From contig OY735233.1 of the NCBI GenBank assembly GCA_963457665.1, positions 26,152,709 through 26,216,708 of the forward strand: a stretch of 64,000 nucleotides of DNA, read 5' to 3'. Source of the stretch: Thysanoteuthis rhombus (lineage: Eukaryota > Mollusca > Cephalopoda > Oegopsida > Thysanoteuthidae). This document shows positions 30,050-42,794 of this stretch, piece by piece; position 1 is the first letter of the stretch; each line of letters opens with the position of its first letter. The notes under the pieces were generated by a model. That model searched no databases, was not told the origin of the DNA, and was given only the letters and a program-made list of their open reading frames with translations. Made by a program: the position numbers and the translations under genes.

Positions 30050-31110
30050 GAACAAAAAAGCGGTCGATTTGCCCTGAAAGGAATAATGAATATCGAACAG
30101 TCTTTTGATTATACAGCTAATAAAATCTGGGCTTTTTTGTTTCATTCTTTTCAGGTAATCCAAATACTTGTTGAACTTTGAACAGGTAAACAGACAACTC
30201 CAGTAAACAAGTGTATATTTCACTTTATCTCAGGTAAAAATATTGTCTAAGATCCAGTCAATCAATCCTTAAATCAGAGAATTTCCTTCATATCAAATTT
30301 CTATGAGGGCTACTCTATTTTGGGAAGATTTGTAAAAACAGAGTTCAATTTTTCTCTGGATACACTCCTCTATCATAGCATTCTTGAAGTAATTTGTAGA
30401 CAGGAAGGCAAACATTTTTTTAAGATTCCAAAACCTTTTTTGTGTTTTTTTTTTTATCTTCTTGTGACGAAGTTGCAAGTAAAACCAAAATTAAAACTTC
30501 TAAGATGTTCAATTATTGCAAAATGTTTCTAAAAAGATCCTTTGAAATTCTTTCGGAATATGTACAGACGCCTAGTTTTTGTTGTTTTTAATGTATTCTT
30601 TTTACCAGATGATTCTGCCCAACAAGTTTTCTTTAAGTTTCTAAGGAAGAAAATAGTAGAGATAGAACCAGCCAGAATAACTGCCCCTACCCCCAATTAA
30701 GAGACTGAATGCCAAAATAAGTTTTAAATCTAGCAATATTTGGTGTTTAATCACTGTGACCATTCAAATATGATTGCCCGGGCTAATTTAAATTTTGGAG
30801 GAGCCACGGCACACATCTTGGGAATTGCTGCTGTAACACACAACTTTTTCCAACTGAAAATTGGTTTTACAAACAGATAATGGACTTAACAGAAATTTGT
30901 ATTAATACTTTAAGGGTTCAGTGTGGGTATGTGTGATACATATTACTTATACATTTCCCACTCCTCAAAATATTATGTGAGGAAAAGAGTACTCAGAGTA
31001 GGGTACAATTATTTTTTTTTTTTCTGAATCCATACATGCCCTACACCTTGATGTGTTCTTTTCATATCTGCAATACCATTATGTTTTTACGGACATCTTT
31101 CTTCTCTGTT
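30050..31110. other. No feature seen
   Basis: Unique-looking AT-rich DNA. Confidence 0.35.
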
Positions 31111-31111
31111 C

Positions 31112-31516
31112 AGCACCCCCTATACTTTTAGTTAGGAATTGAATACAAAATAGTTCTTTTAGCTATATATCGAAAACGAAAACGTCACTTTCTACAACTA
31201 TATAAGCCCTGTACACACATGGTCAAATGCCCATTGACACTGGCACTCTTAGCTGGTTACACTTTAGGCCCCAGGACTTGTTGCTCTTTCTCTCTCTTTC
31301 CTTCCTGATTTTAACTGGCTACTCAGCCGGCAACAAGTGCTGGGGCCACAAGTGCTGGGGCCACAAACGTAACCAGGTAGGAGTGCTAGCGCCAATGTGC
31401 ATTTGACCACGTACATTCAGGGCTTTTATAGGGGTTGTTGTAGGAAGTGATATTTTCAATATCTAGCTACAAGAAGGTTTTCGTATTTGATTCCTGACTA
31501 AAAGTATGGGGGATGC
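31112..31516. mobile_element. Foldback element with ~170 bp inverted arms
   Basis: The left arm (31112-31283) starts AGCACCCCCTATACTTTTAG. The right arm (31331-31516), read in reverse, starts AGCATCCCCCATACTTTTAG. Blocks such as AGGAATTGAATAC/AGGAATCAAATAC, TTTCTACAAC/TTCCTACAAC, GTCAAATGC and GTAACCAG pair across the whole length. The ~45 bp loop is C/T-rich on its left side. The right arm has a 15-bp tandem duplication (ACAAGTGCTGGGGCC twice). No coding frame. Confidence 0.88.
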
Positions 31517-31744
31517 TATACCTATAAAAAAGAAATATTTCAAAATATACTTTTCCTTAAGGACTATTTTTTATTTATCACCACCCTCGAAAAATTTAGA
31601 TGTCTCAGGTTGGATAACTTTTTCTTTTTTCTTTTTAGTCATAGGATGCCACTCTTACATCATCAGTACTATGAAGAGATATCAAACTCCAGTCCTCATT
31701 GAAGTTGACTTTTCCCCTCATAACAAGAACAATCCTCACCTAAT

Positions 31745-31895
31745 TTAAGGGAGCAAACTCTTCACTGTTTGTCTATCCAGTCATATCAAACCATCTAATA
31801 TATAAAATTAACATTTCCTTACAGTGATTTGAAATCATGACCAAGGTATTGGTAGGTGGTTTTCTCACCAACTGAGCCAAACTGACAAAACTTGT
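31745..31895 (-). repeat. tRNA-derived SINE, family V copy 2
   Basis: Minus strand: GTTTTGTCAGTTTGGCTCAG as the A-box region, ATGATTTCAAATC as the B-box region, then AAATGTTAATTTTATATA as in the copy at 2112. The match continues ~60 bp into the non-tRNA body (GTGAAGAGTTTGC / GTGAAGAATTTAC). Confidence 0.75.
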
Positions 31896-31899
31896 ATAT

Positions 31900-32975
31900 C
31901 TATGAATTTATTTCATTATGCAATACATAAGTTGCAGTAATAACCTTCAGTTAGATTAGAAGTAGGAGTGGAGTTTGGTACTGCAGCAGCCAGGCTTGTT
32001 AAATATAAACAAACTGCTGAGGGGGGACTGGGTGCAAGTACAAACAAACTAAATAGAAGTATAGAAAGCCACTTCAAGATTGAAATGACTAATGGATTAG
32101 AGAAAAAAAAAATTTAGCAGTTAGACTCAATCAATTCAAGTGCTTGAAATCACTTTCCTATTAATAATCTATGAGGGTAACTCAATAAGTTTTTGAGTGT
32201 TACAGTTATTAGTTGAATTTTGATCTGATATGATTAACAGAAATGTATTGGGCTGAAACGTATTGATGAGGATTCAATTTCATTTTTAGAATAATTAGTA
32301 TAAGATTTTTTTTTTCATTAGGCTACGAACTTATTGATGTACTTAAGTAGTATGAAGATCAATGCTTTTATTGGCTTTGACAACCAAGTCAAAACCTGAT
32401 AAGTGAAGTTTCACTCATTGTTCCACCCCTCAACTAGGCAGGATTTGCATTATTAAACATTCAGATCTCAAACTAAAAATAGGTTAATGTTCTACTGAGA
32501 ATCTCGGAGTCAAAGTCCAAGGAACCTGAAACAATTGTTTCAAGCCATTCTCTACTTTAAAAGGTATTTCTATACACGAACACGTACACATGACCTGTGG
32601 TATATATTTTACCTACATGTACACACAAGCACACTAAATATATATATTGAAAAGTACTGACATTTTTGCTTAGTAAGTTTTCCAAGTTTTCTGATAGTCG
32701 GATGTGATATAATCTATCCCATGTATTTACAACCATATGGCTGGTCTTTTTCGAGGTTGGTTCCAACACCACGGTGTGTGTCTCAATTTGCAACGGTATT
32801 AATGAGATCTCGTGTCGATACAAACTGAAATGACATAACTAAGTTGTTCTATTTTGGAAAACTATTATACCGATTCGAACCTACTTTAAGAAACATCAGA
32901 TAACTAAAAACAGACAAAAAATATCTTTACTTTCTAATAATACTTGTTCTAACCTATAATTCATATATTCAAAAA
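31900..32975. other. No feature seen
   Basis: AT-rich DNA with no supported exon. Confidence 0.35.
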
Positions 32976-32980
32976 AAGAG

Positions 32981-33165
32981 GGAATTCCACTAATATATCA
33001 AGTTTGAGTATCATCTTATTTTTCATATTACAACACGTTTCGACTACCAAGAGCCTCTTCAGGTAATTTTAATTAATATTAAATTCAAAAAATTAACTGA
33101 TAGCTGAAACGTTTTAATACGAGAAAAAAAAAATACTCTAATTATATTTGCAGAATTCCCCCTTT
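32981..33165. mobile_element. Palindromic element centred on a hammerhead-like core
   Basis: Arms of about 65-70 bp: the left begins GGGAATTCCACTAATATATC and the right, read in reverse, begins GGGGGAATTCTGCAAATATA. Both contain GAGTAT, a TTTTTC tract, TATTA and CGTTTC. Between them on the minus strand lies CTGAAGA, GGCT-loop-AGTC (a 4-bp stem with one wobble pair) and GAAAC at 33062-33037. Confidence 0.6.
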
Positions 33166-33208
33166 TTAGAATATTCCTTTTCTTCTCATTGGATATCTTC
33201 AACTTTTT

Positions 33209-33211
<3 letters not shown>

Positions 33212-33254
<43 letters not shown>
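33212..33254. repeat. (AT)n microsatellite
   Basis: About 42 bp of TA repeats directly before a family F SINE. Confidence 0.95.
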
Positions 33255-33261
<7 letters not shown>

Positions 33262-33289
33262 AAGAAATGGATATATAATCTGACAGAAA

Positions 33290-33470
33290 TAATTGTAAAT
33301 GCATTATATTACTTAGAAACTATTTGAAATGATCTCCCATCATTACACCGTGAATGTACCATCTGGCCTAGACAGCATAAATAGAATAAACAATAAATGA
33401 AAAAAGGGCTGCAGCAGGATTCAAACTTTGTTTTGGCAATTTCATATACACACACACACACACACATATT
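33290..33470 (-). repeat. tRNA-like SINE, family F copy 2, plus (CA)n
   Basis: Matches 7975-8130: TTGAAATGATCTCCC, CCTAGACAGCATAAATAG, AATAAACAAT. The minus strand has B-box-like GTTTGAATCCTGCTGCAGCCC. A (CA)8 tract ends it at 33453-33468. Confidence 0.65.
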
Positions 33471-34026
33471 GAATTACCAAAACAAAGTTGTAGGATTGAC
33501 AAAGGCTAACTCTGATGTATAAATTGTTGTCAGAATTCCCATTAATAAAGAAAAAGTCACTTACAAAGTGTCAGGTATTTAGGTTAAAAATTCCACGAGG
33601 GAAAATACTCTACACTCATATTGTAGCACCCTCCTTCCTTCCATTCATTCATACATACATACATACACTTGTGTGTGTGTGTATGCAAGCGTGTATAAAC
33701 CTAGTTCAAATTCGAATATTAACCATAAAGAATTTAAATTCTACTTCATAGAATAGCTATTATCCCCAGAAGTCATGGCAGATACAAGAGTCATAAGTAT
33801 GAGAGGGAATTCGGAATGAAAACTGGTTTATCTAATAAAAAGGTGTGGGTAATGATCTTAGTTTGCTGTGTATCTTCTTACCTTTAAGCATTTCTCAGGT
33901 ATATATTCACCCTAAGAGATATCCACATATCAAATTTATATTATATGAAAAAAGGTGACCTAAAAAGAATGAGTGGAAAAAAAAAAAAGTAAACATGATT
34001 ACAGGTTACAGTCTAGGGATTTTTCT

Positions 34027-34919
34027 TTAACCCTTTCAAAATTCTTAGGAAAAATATATTACTAGATTTCTATGATAGCTAGGATATACATGAGTCACCA
34101 TACATAAGTGTCCAATGCACTATTTTTAAAAACTTGATATTTTTGTTATTCTCAGAGCTGTTATACAGTTTTTTTCATTTTGAAGCTCAAACACTATGCA
34201 TCATAATAAAGAATGTTCGAGCTTCAAAATAATTTTTTTTAAAACAGAGCATTGTAGCTCTGGAAATAACAAAAATATCAACTTTTCAAAAATGGTGCTT
34301 AGGGTAATTATGCATGTCCACTTGTGAATCTCTTTCAGAAGTCTATTGGGACATTTAAATTTAGACAAAGCTCTTCAACTCATTGAGGCCAGGGATTTTT
34401 TTAAGGGTAACAAAACATGAATGGCAATAGATGGATTTAAATTTTTTAATTTTCTAAGAAACCCTATGAAGTTGTACATCATTTTGAAGGTCATAAGATC
34501 TGGATTTCATTTATGGCCAAATTATACAAATATAATGGCCAAATTATACAAATATAATGGTCATATGACCTCATTATGTATTCTAAATAGTCACCATATA
34601 AGAAATGGCCTCGAAATTCAAAACAAGTTGATAGGTTTGTCTTCAAAAGGGTCATTCTATCATACCCCCAAAACAGTGATTGGCCTATATACAAGGCATA
34701 GCATAAATTTAGAATTCCTTTGCCAAAAATCAAAGGTCAAACCTATACACAAAGCATATCAATAAAATGATGCTTTGCTGACCTTCAAGAGACTCCTGTA
34801 AGATATTTCTATACATAAGTTTTCAATTACTGCTTGGATATATATACACCACAGACGTGTACTAGGACATTCTAATTCAGGCATTAAACTCTTAAATATT
34901 TTAATCTTGAAAGGGTTAA
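34027..34919. mobile_element. piggyBac-like MITE with TTAA ends
   Basis: TTAA at 34027-34030 is followed by CCCTTTCAAAATT. TTAA at 34916-34919 is preceded by the reverse complement of CCCTTTCAAGATT. A TTAA duplication plus a CCCTTT-type terminal repeat is the signature of piggyBac elements. The ~890 bp interior has no transposase. It contains a strong palindrome (34126-34300) and a 22-bp tandem duplication at about 34512-34558 (ATGGCCAAATTATACAAATA plus TA). Confidence 0.7.
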
Positions 34920-35230
34920 ATTAAGAGAAGTTATTTTTATTGCTCAGTTTTGGAATAAAATACCATCTACTGATTAAAGAACTAAATGTGTGTTGCATCC
35001 ATATACGTACAGCAATTAATCAACAGCTGGCCATTGTGCAAATTTGACATTGGTAGTTGTAGTAGTTACTAACAAGCCAGTACAATGTCAAGTTTGAAGT
35101 TTTGGGGGATCAGCTGTTCAAGAAATTTGATAAGAATGAATTCAAAAATTTAAGAAATAAAAATATCTCATCTAAAATTATCTAGATTTAGATATTTTAC
35201 AACTAAAGTGGCACTGGATCTAAATTAAGG
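34920..35230. other. No feature seen
   Basis: Short AT-rich gap between the MITE and an RTE fragment. Confidence 0.3.
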
Positions 35231-35232
35231 TA

Positions 35233-35478
35233 TCATCATAAGTATTTTAGCGTCCGTTATTGGACATAGATCTTCCCCAAGATTCACCAGACCTCTCTAT
35301 TGTGGACGTCGCAGGGCCAGTACTTTCTGAATCTGTCTAGCTCATCATGCCATCTGACTTTTTGTCAGCCACAATTTTGCAAATGATTTCTGGGATCCAT
35401 GTTGTGAGTCCATGTCCACTAGTTGTCTAAAATTCATGCAACATGGCCAGCCCATTGCTATTTGTGTTTTCTAAATGC
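35233..35478 (-). pseudogene. RTE LINE 3' fragment
   Basis: Starts CATCATAAGTATTTTAGCGTCC, the family 3' end with a reduced tail, and runs about 245 bp with many substitutions. It ends near the KWQWAGHVA-equivalent. Confidence 0.85.
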
Positions 35479-35479
35479 A

Positions 35480-38340
35480 TGCTTCTGTTTGAGGATCAAT
35501 AATTGGTAACACTGAGGAGGAAAAACCAAAATACTTTGAAGCCATAGTTTTGTATGAAGGATGAAAAATTCCATATGACTATAATGGTAGGCTGTACAAC
35601 ACACCATAAAGTATGGCCCCTTCCAAATAAGCATCTTCAGAACGGGCAATGCCCTAGTTTTAAGAAATTGGACTGGGGAGTATCAGTCTAAAAGTGAGTA
35701 ACATTGATGAGAATGAATTCTCAAGAGCCATAGTTTATTTGCTAGCAAAAATGACTGGATTCTTTACTTTAAGACATTTTTTTCAATTCGGTCATCTTGA
35801 GCAAGGGCTTTTGGCTACTTTTCACCAAAGAGTTGCAAAAAGAGTTTTCAATACCACAAAATTTAAGACCGGTAAAAAAATAAATCATACCAAAACATAT
35901 CTTACTATAAATGAATTTATTACAAACTCCCCCACCGAAAAAAAAAAAAAAAAAAAAAATACCTTGAACAAAATCTATTTTGTCGGGTAATTTCAAAAGA
36001 ATTAGGCAAAAATGAATCTGACATAGCAGTAGTAGTAGTGATATTACAAGCAGCAATTGCCTGCACATTTCAAGCAAACCCACAGACAAGAGCATTGCTT
36101 TACTACCAGCAGCCCATTTTGTGTGTTTGCAGCACCCCCCTCTACTTTTTCCATTTCTTTGAGCAAACTAAAATCCAAAACACGAACAAAGAAAGTGTAG
36201 CCTTTTATAAGATTTTGAACATGGCCTGTGTCTACTGGATACAAAAGAACAAACAGTACAGCCTAGTTTCTAACTGACAATCATGGCCATTAAAGCAGAA
36301 GTTGCAGCAGAAAAGAAAAAAACGCAGGTTTAATATTCAGGTTGTTCATGGACTTCTTTGATGTCAGACACAAAGAAATGATTTTTTTTCAATTTTACAA
36401 TTATCACAAAACATGAATAATAAAATAAAAAGCACACATTAGGCATTTGGTCAACAGCTCCCTGAAACTTATTACACATACTTTCTCAGGACAAAGAAAA
36501 AAATAAATGCTCCTATTCTGAAGATAATTTCTACAATATTTGTATCATATATATAACAAAAAAAAATCTAAAAATGTATATTTATTGCATAAATGTATTT
36601 TTCAGAAATAAATAAACCTGTGAGTATCTGAATGATAAATTTTTATTCGTATCTAATAAGTCAGTTGAGTAAACAGCCTCCTGGAAATCAGTTGATTTTA
36701 CATATCAATTTACAACCCTCCATTTTGGTGAGGATTGTCCTTGTTCCAATAGGAAAACTCAAAAAAATTAATACCTGGGGGAGTGGGGTCTCAAAGTTAT
36801 TATTTCAAACCATTTTCCAATATCGGACAGAATTTACTGTAAATCATATAAAATTAATGAAAATAGGAAAATTAAATAAAATATTAAAACATTTTAAAGT
36901 TCAAAGAAAATAAGTCTCCAATAGAATATATACATAACCAAAGAATCTTTGTGCATCTCAGCGACAGAATAAGTTGATATCTCTCTAACAATTGCATTCA
37001 AGATTTTACATTCTGCATTCATTTTTTAAGATTTTGTGTACTTGATAACTTAGAAAGCCAGTAACTTGCATAAGTATGACTAGAATTAACAAGACAAAAC
37101 CACATAATTCAAACACACCAAGTCGCCTACAGAACACTCAAGATTAAGTAAGTTTATTTATTTTTAAAATGGCCCAATTTTATGAGATATGTGAAAACAA
37201 AGCTAAACTTAAGATAAACAACCTCATTTTTGTTGATAAAGAATAAAGCTCACACATACACACAGAAGAAATATTGCAGGTAGAACAAAGAGGTGATGAT
37301 GATCACATTTCTCGAGGATAATTTCACAGGGGACCAGAACTAAAAGATCATAATAATGGACATTGGAGAGTTAGGGGCGGGAGGTGGGGTGAGAGTTCAT
37401 TGGGGGAACTCATAGGGAAATGGAGGTCATGGGGGAGCAGGAGTTGGGAGTCATATCTTTGGTTTTCGGTTTACTGCCAGGAAAAAAAAATCTCAATTTC
37501 TAAATGAAATATTTTTTTCATCTAATTTATAAAAAAAATAAGGACCATTTTGATAAAGTGAGTAATATTTTAAATTTGATTCAATAAGATACTTAAAAAT
37601 ATACTAATTTATTTGATTTAATGAAAAATAAGGAATTTTTTTAATAAAATACTTTATTTGATTTATAAAAATGAATGAATAAAAGAAGTGATATTAATAG
37701 AATTATATTTCAATGTATTGAATCTAAAGTAATAATATTTTGAATACTACTTCAATTTTTCTTATCGCAAACATTTATCAAAATGTTTTTATTTCACTCA
37801 AAATATTACTTCATCACTAGCCAGAAACCGAAGTCGCATTCTTTCCCCCCTAGCATACATTATGACCTTTTTCCCCCACAATCATTTCACTTCTGCTGAT
37901 GAGAAACCTCGAAGTATGTATTCATTGTTCTTCTCAACTTCCCTTAGATTACATTCTTTTGAGCAACACATAAAACACAGTAATGATGCAGCTTTCCGCC
38001 TTGAGCACAATTCAGAAATAATTATGCAGCAATAAAAGTGACTTAATCATTTCTTTCAACACAAGTAGCAATACAATTCCATATACACTAATCTACCAAC
38101 ATACACGATGGGATTGCAATTGAATGTTATTTTCATACTCATTGGGAAGTGGTTGAAGAAGAGGGGAAGTCAAGGAGAAAATTCCGTCTGTAGTCGGACA
38201 AGTAGGACAGGAAGCAGCTATTTCTCCTTAGAAAAACAAAAATGGAGGCAATTAGTTAACTTGACCCACCAAAAGCACGTCGGGCATCTAAACCACAAAA
38301 CCACGGCGCTAACGAGCCACAAGCAGCTGAGATTTAATGT
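35480..38340. other. No supported gene
   Basis: Includes an A21 run (35939-35959) and a G-rich stretch (37370-37450). Several open frames of 60-110 codons occur, none with splice signals or recognisable motifs. Confidence 0.35.
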
Positions 38341-38344
38341 TGGC

Positions 38345-38405
38345 TGATCACCTCTTAATATAAAAAGGTAAATAAGAAAAAAAATATAAGCTTTACAATT
38401 ACCTA
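38345..38405 (+). repeat. Short dispersed repeat shared with 1090-1175
   Basis: AATATAAAAAGGTAAATAAG and an A-run followed by AAGCTTTA, as at 1130. The DNA between this and the next family A copy is otherwise unassigned. Confidence 0.45.
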
Positions 38406-38934
38406 TCGAACATGGACAGAGACTTCACTGGATTAAAACAGGAGTTTAATGTACATAGGAGAAAAGGAACTCTCAGGTAAAGAAGAGCTTGTTTTGCCTG
38501 AAATTTTACAGATTGAAAACGCTCTAATTTCCAATGAATAGTCTTTTCATCCACTAACGATAGGGATAGATAGCACAGATCACACAACATGCAACTTACA
38601 AGGAATATTGTTCTCTGCCTTTCCTGGCAGCAAGAATATCAATTTCAAAAATTTTTGTTTTTTTTCGACTGAATTTGGAAGGGCAGATGTAGTACGGTCA
38701 AGACATTGCTGTACAAGTTAATGCAACAAAATATGAGCAGAGAAAAAAAAACAACTACGCATTGAATTATAATTAGACCATTACCAGTTCAGTTTTGAAT
38801 AGTATGGAAAATTTTGGAATGAATTAACCCTACTAATGAAAGTATATCTGCATTATAACATACATTAATTTAATATTAATATTTATAAATAAGACTTTTT
38901 AAACAAAATGTATGTAATAACGTGTAAATAAGAA

Positions 38935-39295
38935 ACTGACCACCAAAACTGTCAACAAAGGTTTCTATCAGTTTTCAAGTTGGTTCAGCTGGCTATATAT
39001 TTGTTACATGTACAGGCCGTACCAATGTAGCTATAGAACTGAAAATTCAAACATATTTATTTTTTCCACAAAGAAGTTGTTTTTTGATAATTCATCCCCT
39101 AAATAGGTTTTCATTGAGGGGGGGGGGGTTGAAAATTCAGACTTGTTAGTGATCACTGTCCAACAAAATGTGGACAAAGTAACTTATTCATTGATCACAA
39201 TTCTTTTCTATTTTTTAATTGACTATCCCCAACATGGTATCCTGCCAAAAGACATGTCACCTGACAGTTTCTACTGAGTGGCTAACCAGACCTGT
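38935..39295 (-). repeat. Family A, near full-length copy
   Basis: Reverse orientation with CCAAAACTGTCAACAAAGG at its right end (low coordinate), CAGCTGGCTATATATTTG, GTGATCACTGTCCAACAAAA, TTCATTGATCACAATTC and GACAGTTTCTACTGAGTGGC at the left end. A G11 run interrupts the middle (39118-39128). Confidence 0.8.
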
Positions 39296-39754
39296 CTTGT
39301 TCTATGCCTTGCAGCTCTCAAACATCTTCAGAGTATCATATGCAGCCTTTATATTAACTGTTTAACTAGCCCTGCATTAAACCTTTTAATAATTTCAACT
39401 TCAGCCAACTGACAATTCAAAGACTTTTTTTTTAGATCACACCAACAGGCAAATTCCTTACAAAAATATAAGACTCAGTTTCCAGCTGCAGAAAGAAATT
39501 TGCAGTTCTAAACCCCTACCAGAACTAGGAGTACTAAAATACAAAGAATTTGGGTCCCGAGATGCTAGGAAATTCAAAACCCCCAGCTGCATTTTGTTAC
39601 CTCTTGACTTCAACCCCTCAATACATCTCCCTTGTAACAGTCCGGCATATAAACTGGAATTGAAGTTCATCAGTCCTATTTTTCACACCAGCAATATTCA
39701 TTGACAAGTCGTATTCTTTTGGTAGCTCTAATTATTATGTCAGGAAATGAGCAG

Positions 39755-39950
39755 GAGGAGGTGCTGGTGGCCAAACAGTAAGGAGCATGAAAGATAGAAT
39801 TGGTGAACCAAGTTCAAACTAATACCCTTGAGAAAGGTATAAATCCATCTCTTCTCCCTCAAGCTATTTGTACATTGGACAGTTCAGGCTCCTGGTTGGC
39901 AACCACTCTAGGAGACTGAATTCAGAATGAGGAAAGTCTTAGCCCTCATC
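39755..39950 (+). repeat. tRNA-type SINE, family W relative
   Basis: GGTGGCCAAACAGTAAGGAGC is A-box-like and GTGAACCAAGTTCAAACTAAT B-box-like. The body includes TTCAGGCTCCTGGTTGGC. Diverged from 27465. Confidence 0.45.
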
Positions 39951-42645
39951 TAGCATTGTGAAAGACCGGCAACAAACAGAGATGGGGACTTGTTCCAAAA
40001 ATGTACGATCAACAAGCCCCTAGAGAAGCTCTGCTGAGCCTAGCCAGCCAGGAAGGGGTTATATTAAATTGCTCAGGTAAAATAAAGGGATACGAAAACA
40101 GATGGATAGAATAACCTGACGGGGGTCTCCACGTCCCAGTGACACCCCAAGCACCATTACATGAGCAGGGATGTATTTCTTAGTTTTATCTTCAATCTAA
40201 AAGGATCCAAAAATTACACCGTTTGAGAAGAGAGAAATCTCTAAAGAACATTTCTTCATTTAGGCACACTATGCCTTTAGAGTGTTTTTGCCAATGCTGA
40301 TAACATTGACATATCAAAAACAAACTTCTTTTCATAACTCATTTTCTATTGTACCAACATGGTTCCAGGTTGGTCTTGATACATGGGCTTATATATTTCA
40401 AATATCGTACTTTACAAAAAACGGATATCGGCATTGTTTTTGTTATAGTTTGTAGATTTTCATTTTGAATATCTCAAGGACCAATCTGGTTTGTCAATTA
40501 CCTCAGCAACAGCTTCTAAAATAGAAATATGCAACATTTACAGAAATGAGGTGAAATTCCTTGAATTCATCAAGAATTAATAATCTGGTTTTACACCCAA
40601 ATTCTTAGAAAATTGTAAATGAAGCGGGAACTGTCATGAAGAAATTTAACAACAACAAAAGAGTGGAATTGGGACGAAAAAACAAAAGAGAGGTTGAATA
40701 ACAGTGAACATTTGGTTAAAATTGATTTATTTGCCGCCCTAATACTAACATTTATAATATAACAACATATGCAATCATTAGAGGGAATGGGAGTTTTGGC
40801 TTTTTGAAAATGTAACAATACGGTAGATATATATGAGAAAGGTCTTTTTCACATATTTGTTTGTCCTGGTGAAATTCAATTCAATCTGTCTTCGTAATGG
40901 ATACAGCAAACCACATTGTCAAGGGTGACAGCGGATGCAATAGAATTGCTGCTTTTTTTTTTTTTTTCTCAAGTATTTGAATCCAATTTTTTAAAATATT
41001 TTTTCCTTCATGGTTACTCAGATTTTGCTCCTTTCCAGCAGTGACAAATTTTTTTCCTACAAGATAAGCATACGCCTCGCCCCCACCTAACACTCTTTGA
41101 AGATTGAATTCCGTAGTGAAAATATGAGACTATCTTCAGACCTGATGAGATTTGACAATATCTATCTCTTTCCCTTGCCAGAATCACAAGGCAAAATAAA
41201 GAAAATATAGGACAGTCAGTTGCCAAAATATCTCACGCAGACTCATTCCATTGTTTGCTAATTCTAACCCGGCGTCAAATTGTTTGACAAACAAAAATAT
41301 ATATTGGTAAATGTTCTGGCTTTTGACCTTTCACTAACCTTAGAAAAAAAAAATATTTATACTTAAAAATAAATATCATTCAGCCTACCCGCAATAATCT
41401 TTATCTGCAGTCTATCTTAATAGCTCAGTTAGATTCAGTAAACATCAGAAAAATGGCTTAGAAGGGTATTTAAAGAATTACTGTTCACTGCAAGTCATCC
41501 AACCCCAACAATTGTCCATATCAAGCTTCAGTAGTCAGCCAACTAGCGCATTAGACACAGTATAATGTATACAAAGATTATTTTCAAAATTAAATCGGTC
41601 TTACATACATGGACAGTACTTAGAGTTTGGACAGAGTGGGAAGAGAGATCAACTAAAAACCTTAAAGAGATGATCTGACATTGAAGCCATTTTTTTTAAT
41701 GTTAAATAACAGAAATAAGATGGAAGGAAGAAGTGTGATATCATTAAAGATGAGACATCATTAAGAAACCAACTATTATGTTATAATAGAATGTAGGAGT
41801 TTGGCATATTTGTATTAAAAGAAAGCCAAGAATAACCAAAAACATCCAAAATATTTCCATATTGGACCTTTGGATGAATTATTTTTTGGTAACAGGTTCA
41901 AATCCAACTTTTAGTACGAAAAGACAATGAATATCTGACTGGAAACAAAAACACTTAATCAGTCTCAAACTGTCTGACCCACACACTCCTTCACAAATTT
42001 ACAAGAACTTTGGGGGGGGGGGCATATTTTTATTGGAAATTAATCTCGAGTGAATTTCCAGACATTTGTACCTATTTTTGTTTTAGGAATTCAGTGGCTA
42101 CAATTTCGGTCAGAAGTCAGTAGTAATTTGTATTTACCAATGCAAAACGTCCAACTTATTATTGGGTTATTACATAAATGTTTTGGGGGGTAGTGAGATG
42201 AAGGATGATACTGATATTTGTAAGAAGTGTCAGGAGAATTAGGAGGATGCTGCAAGACTTCATGTCGCTTTTCTCTAAGCTTAGACGGTCAGCCGAGCCA
42301 TGTGGGGTTTGGCACTTTCATAGAGCATTTTATCATTCACTTCATACAGAACCTATTTTTCCAACATTTTGTCTCTTCATATGGCCTTGCTGATGAACAT
42401 GCCAGAAGGGAGTTGATGTTAGCATACGGCAACCCTAATGGGACTGCACTCACTTGATTAGAATCAGAGTTGTTTCCTAAACTGGTTACTAACCACGGCT
42501 AAAGAACCTAGTTTGCTGTGCTGAACAGCATAACATAAGTATGTTGAGAGGAAGAGTAGTTGTTGAGCATGGTAAACACATCAGAAGGATCTCTTAGTGA
42601 CTTTTAGTACATTTTACACGTCAATAAGAGAGGAAAACGGAATAT
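39950..42645. other. No supported gene
   Basis: Largely unique DNA. The segment 42227-42457 encodes open frames on plus that look moderately protein-like (for example GLADEHARRELMLAYGNP) but has no splice signals and no family I know. A T15 run lies at 40954-40968 and a G10 run at 42013. Confidence 0.35.

Positions 42646-42649
<4 letters not shown>

Positions 42650-42699
<50 letters not shown>
42650..42699. repeat. (AT)n microsatellite
   Basis: About 49 bp of AT repeats, the longest pure array in the window. Confidence 0.95.
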
Positions 42700-42709
<10 letters not shown>

Positions 42710-42794
42710 GGACATAAGTTATATATTGAAAAAAAAATCATAGCTGAAAGGGAGGTGGTTTTCGATCAACACTGCTGGAGTACCATGTTAATAT

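Noticed and set aside
42227-42457. Protein-like open frame of 76 codons
   Set aside because: No splice signals, no recognisable domain; a second open frame overlaps it equally well.
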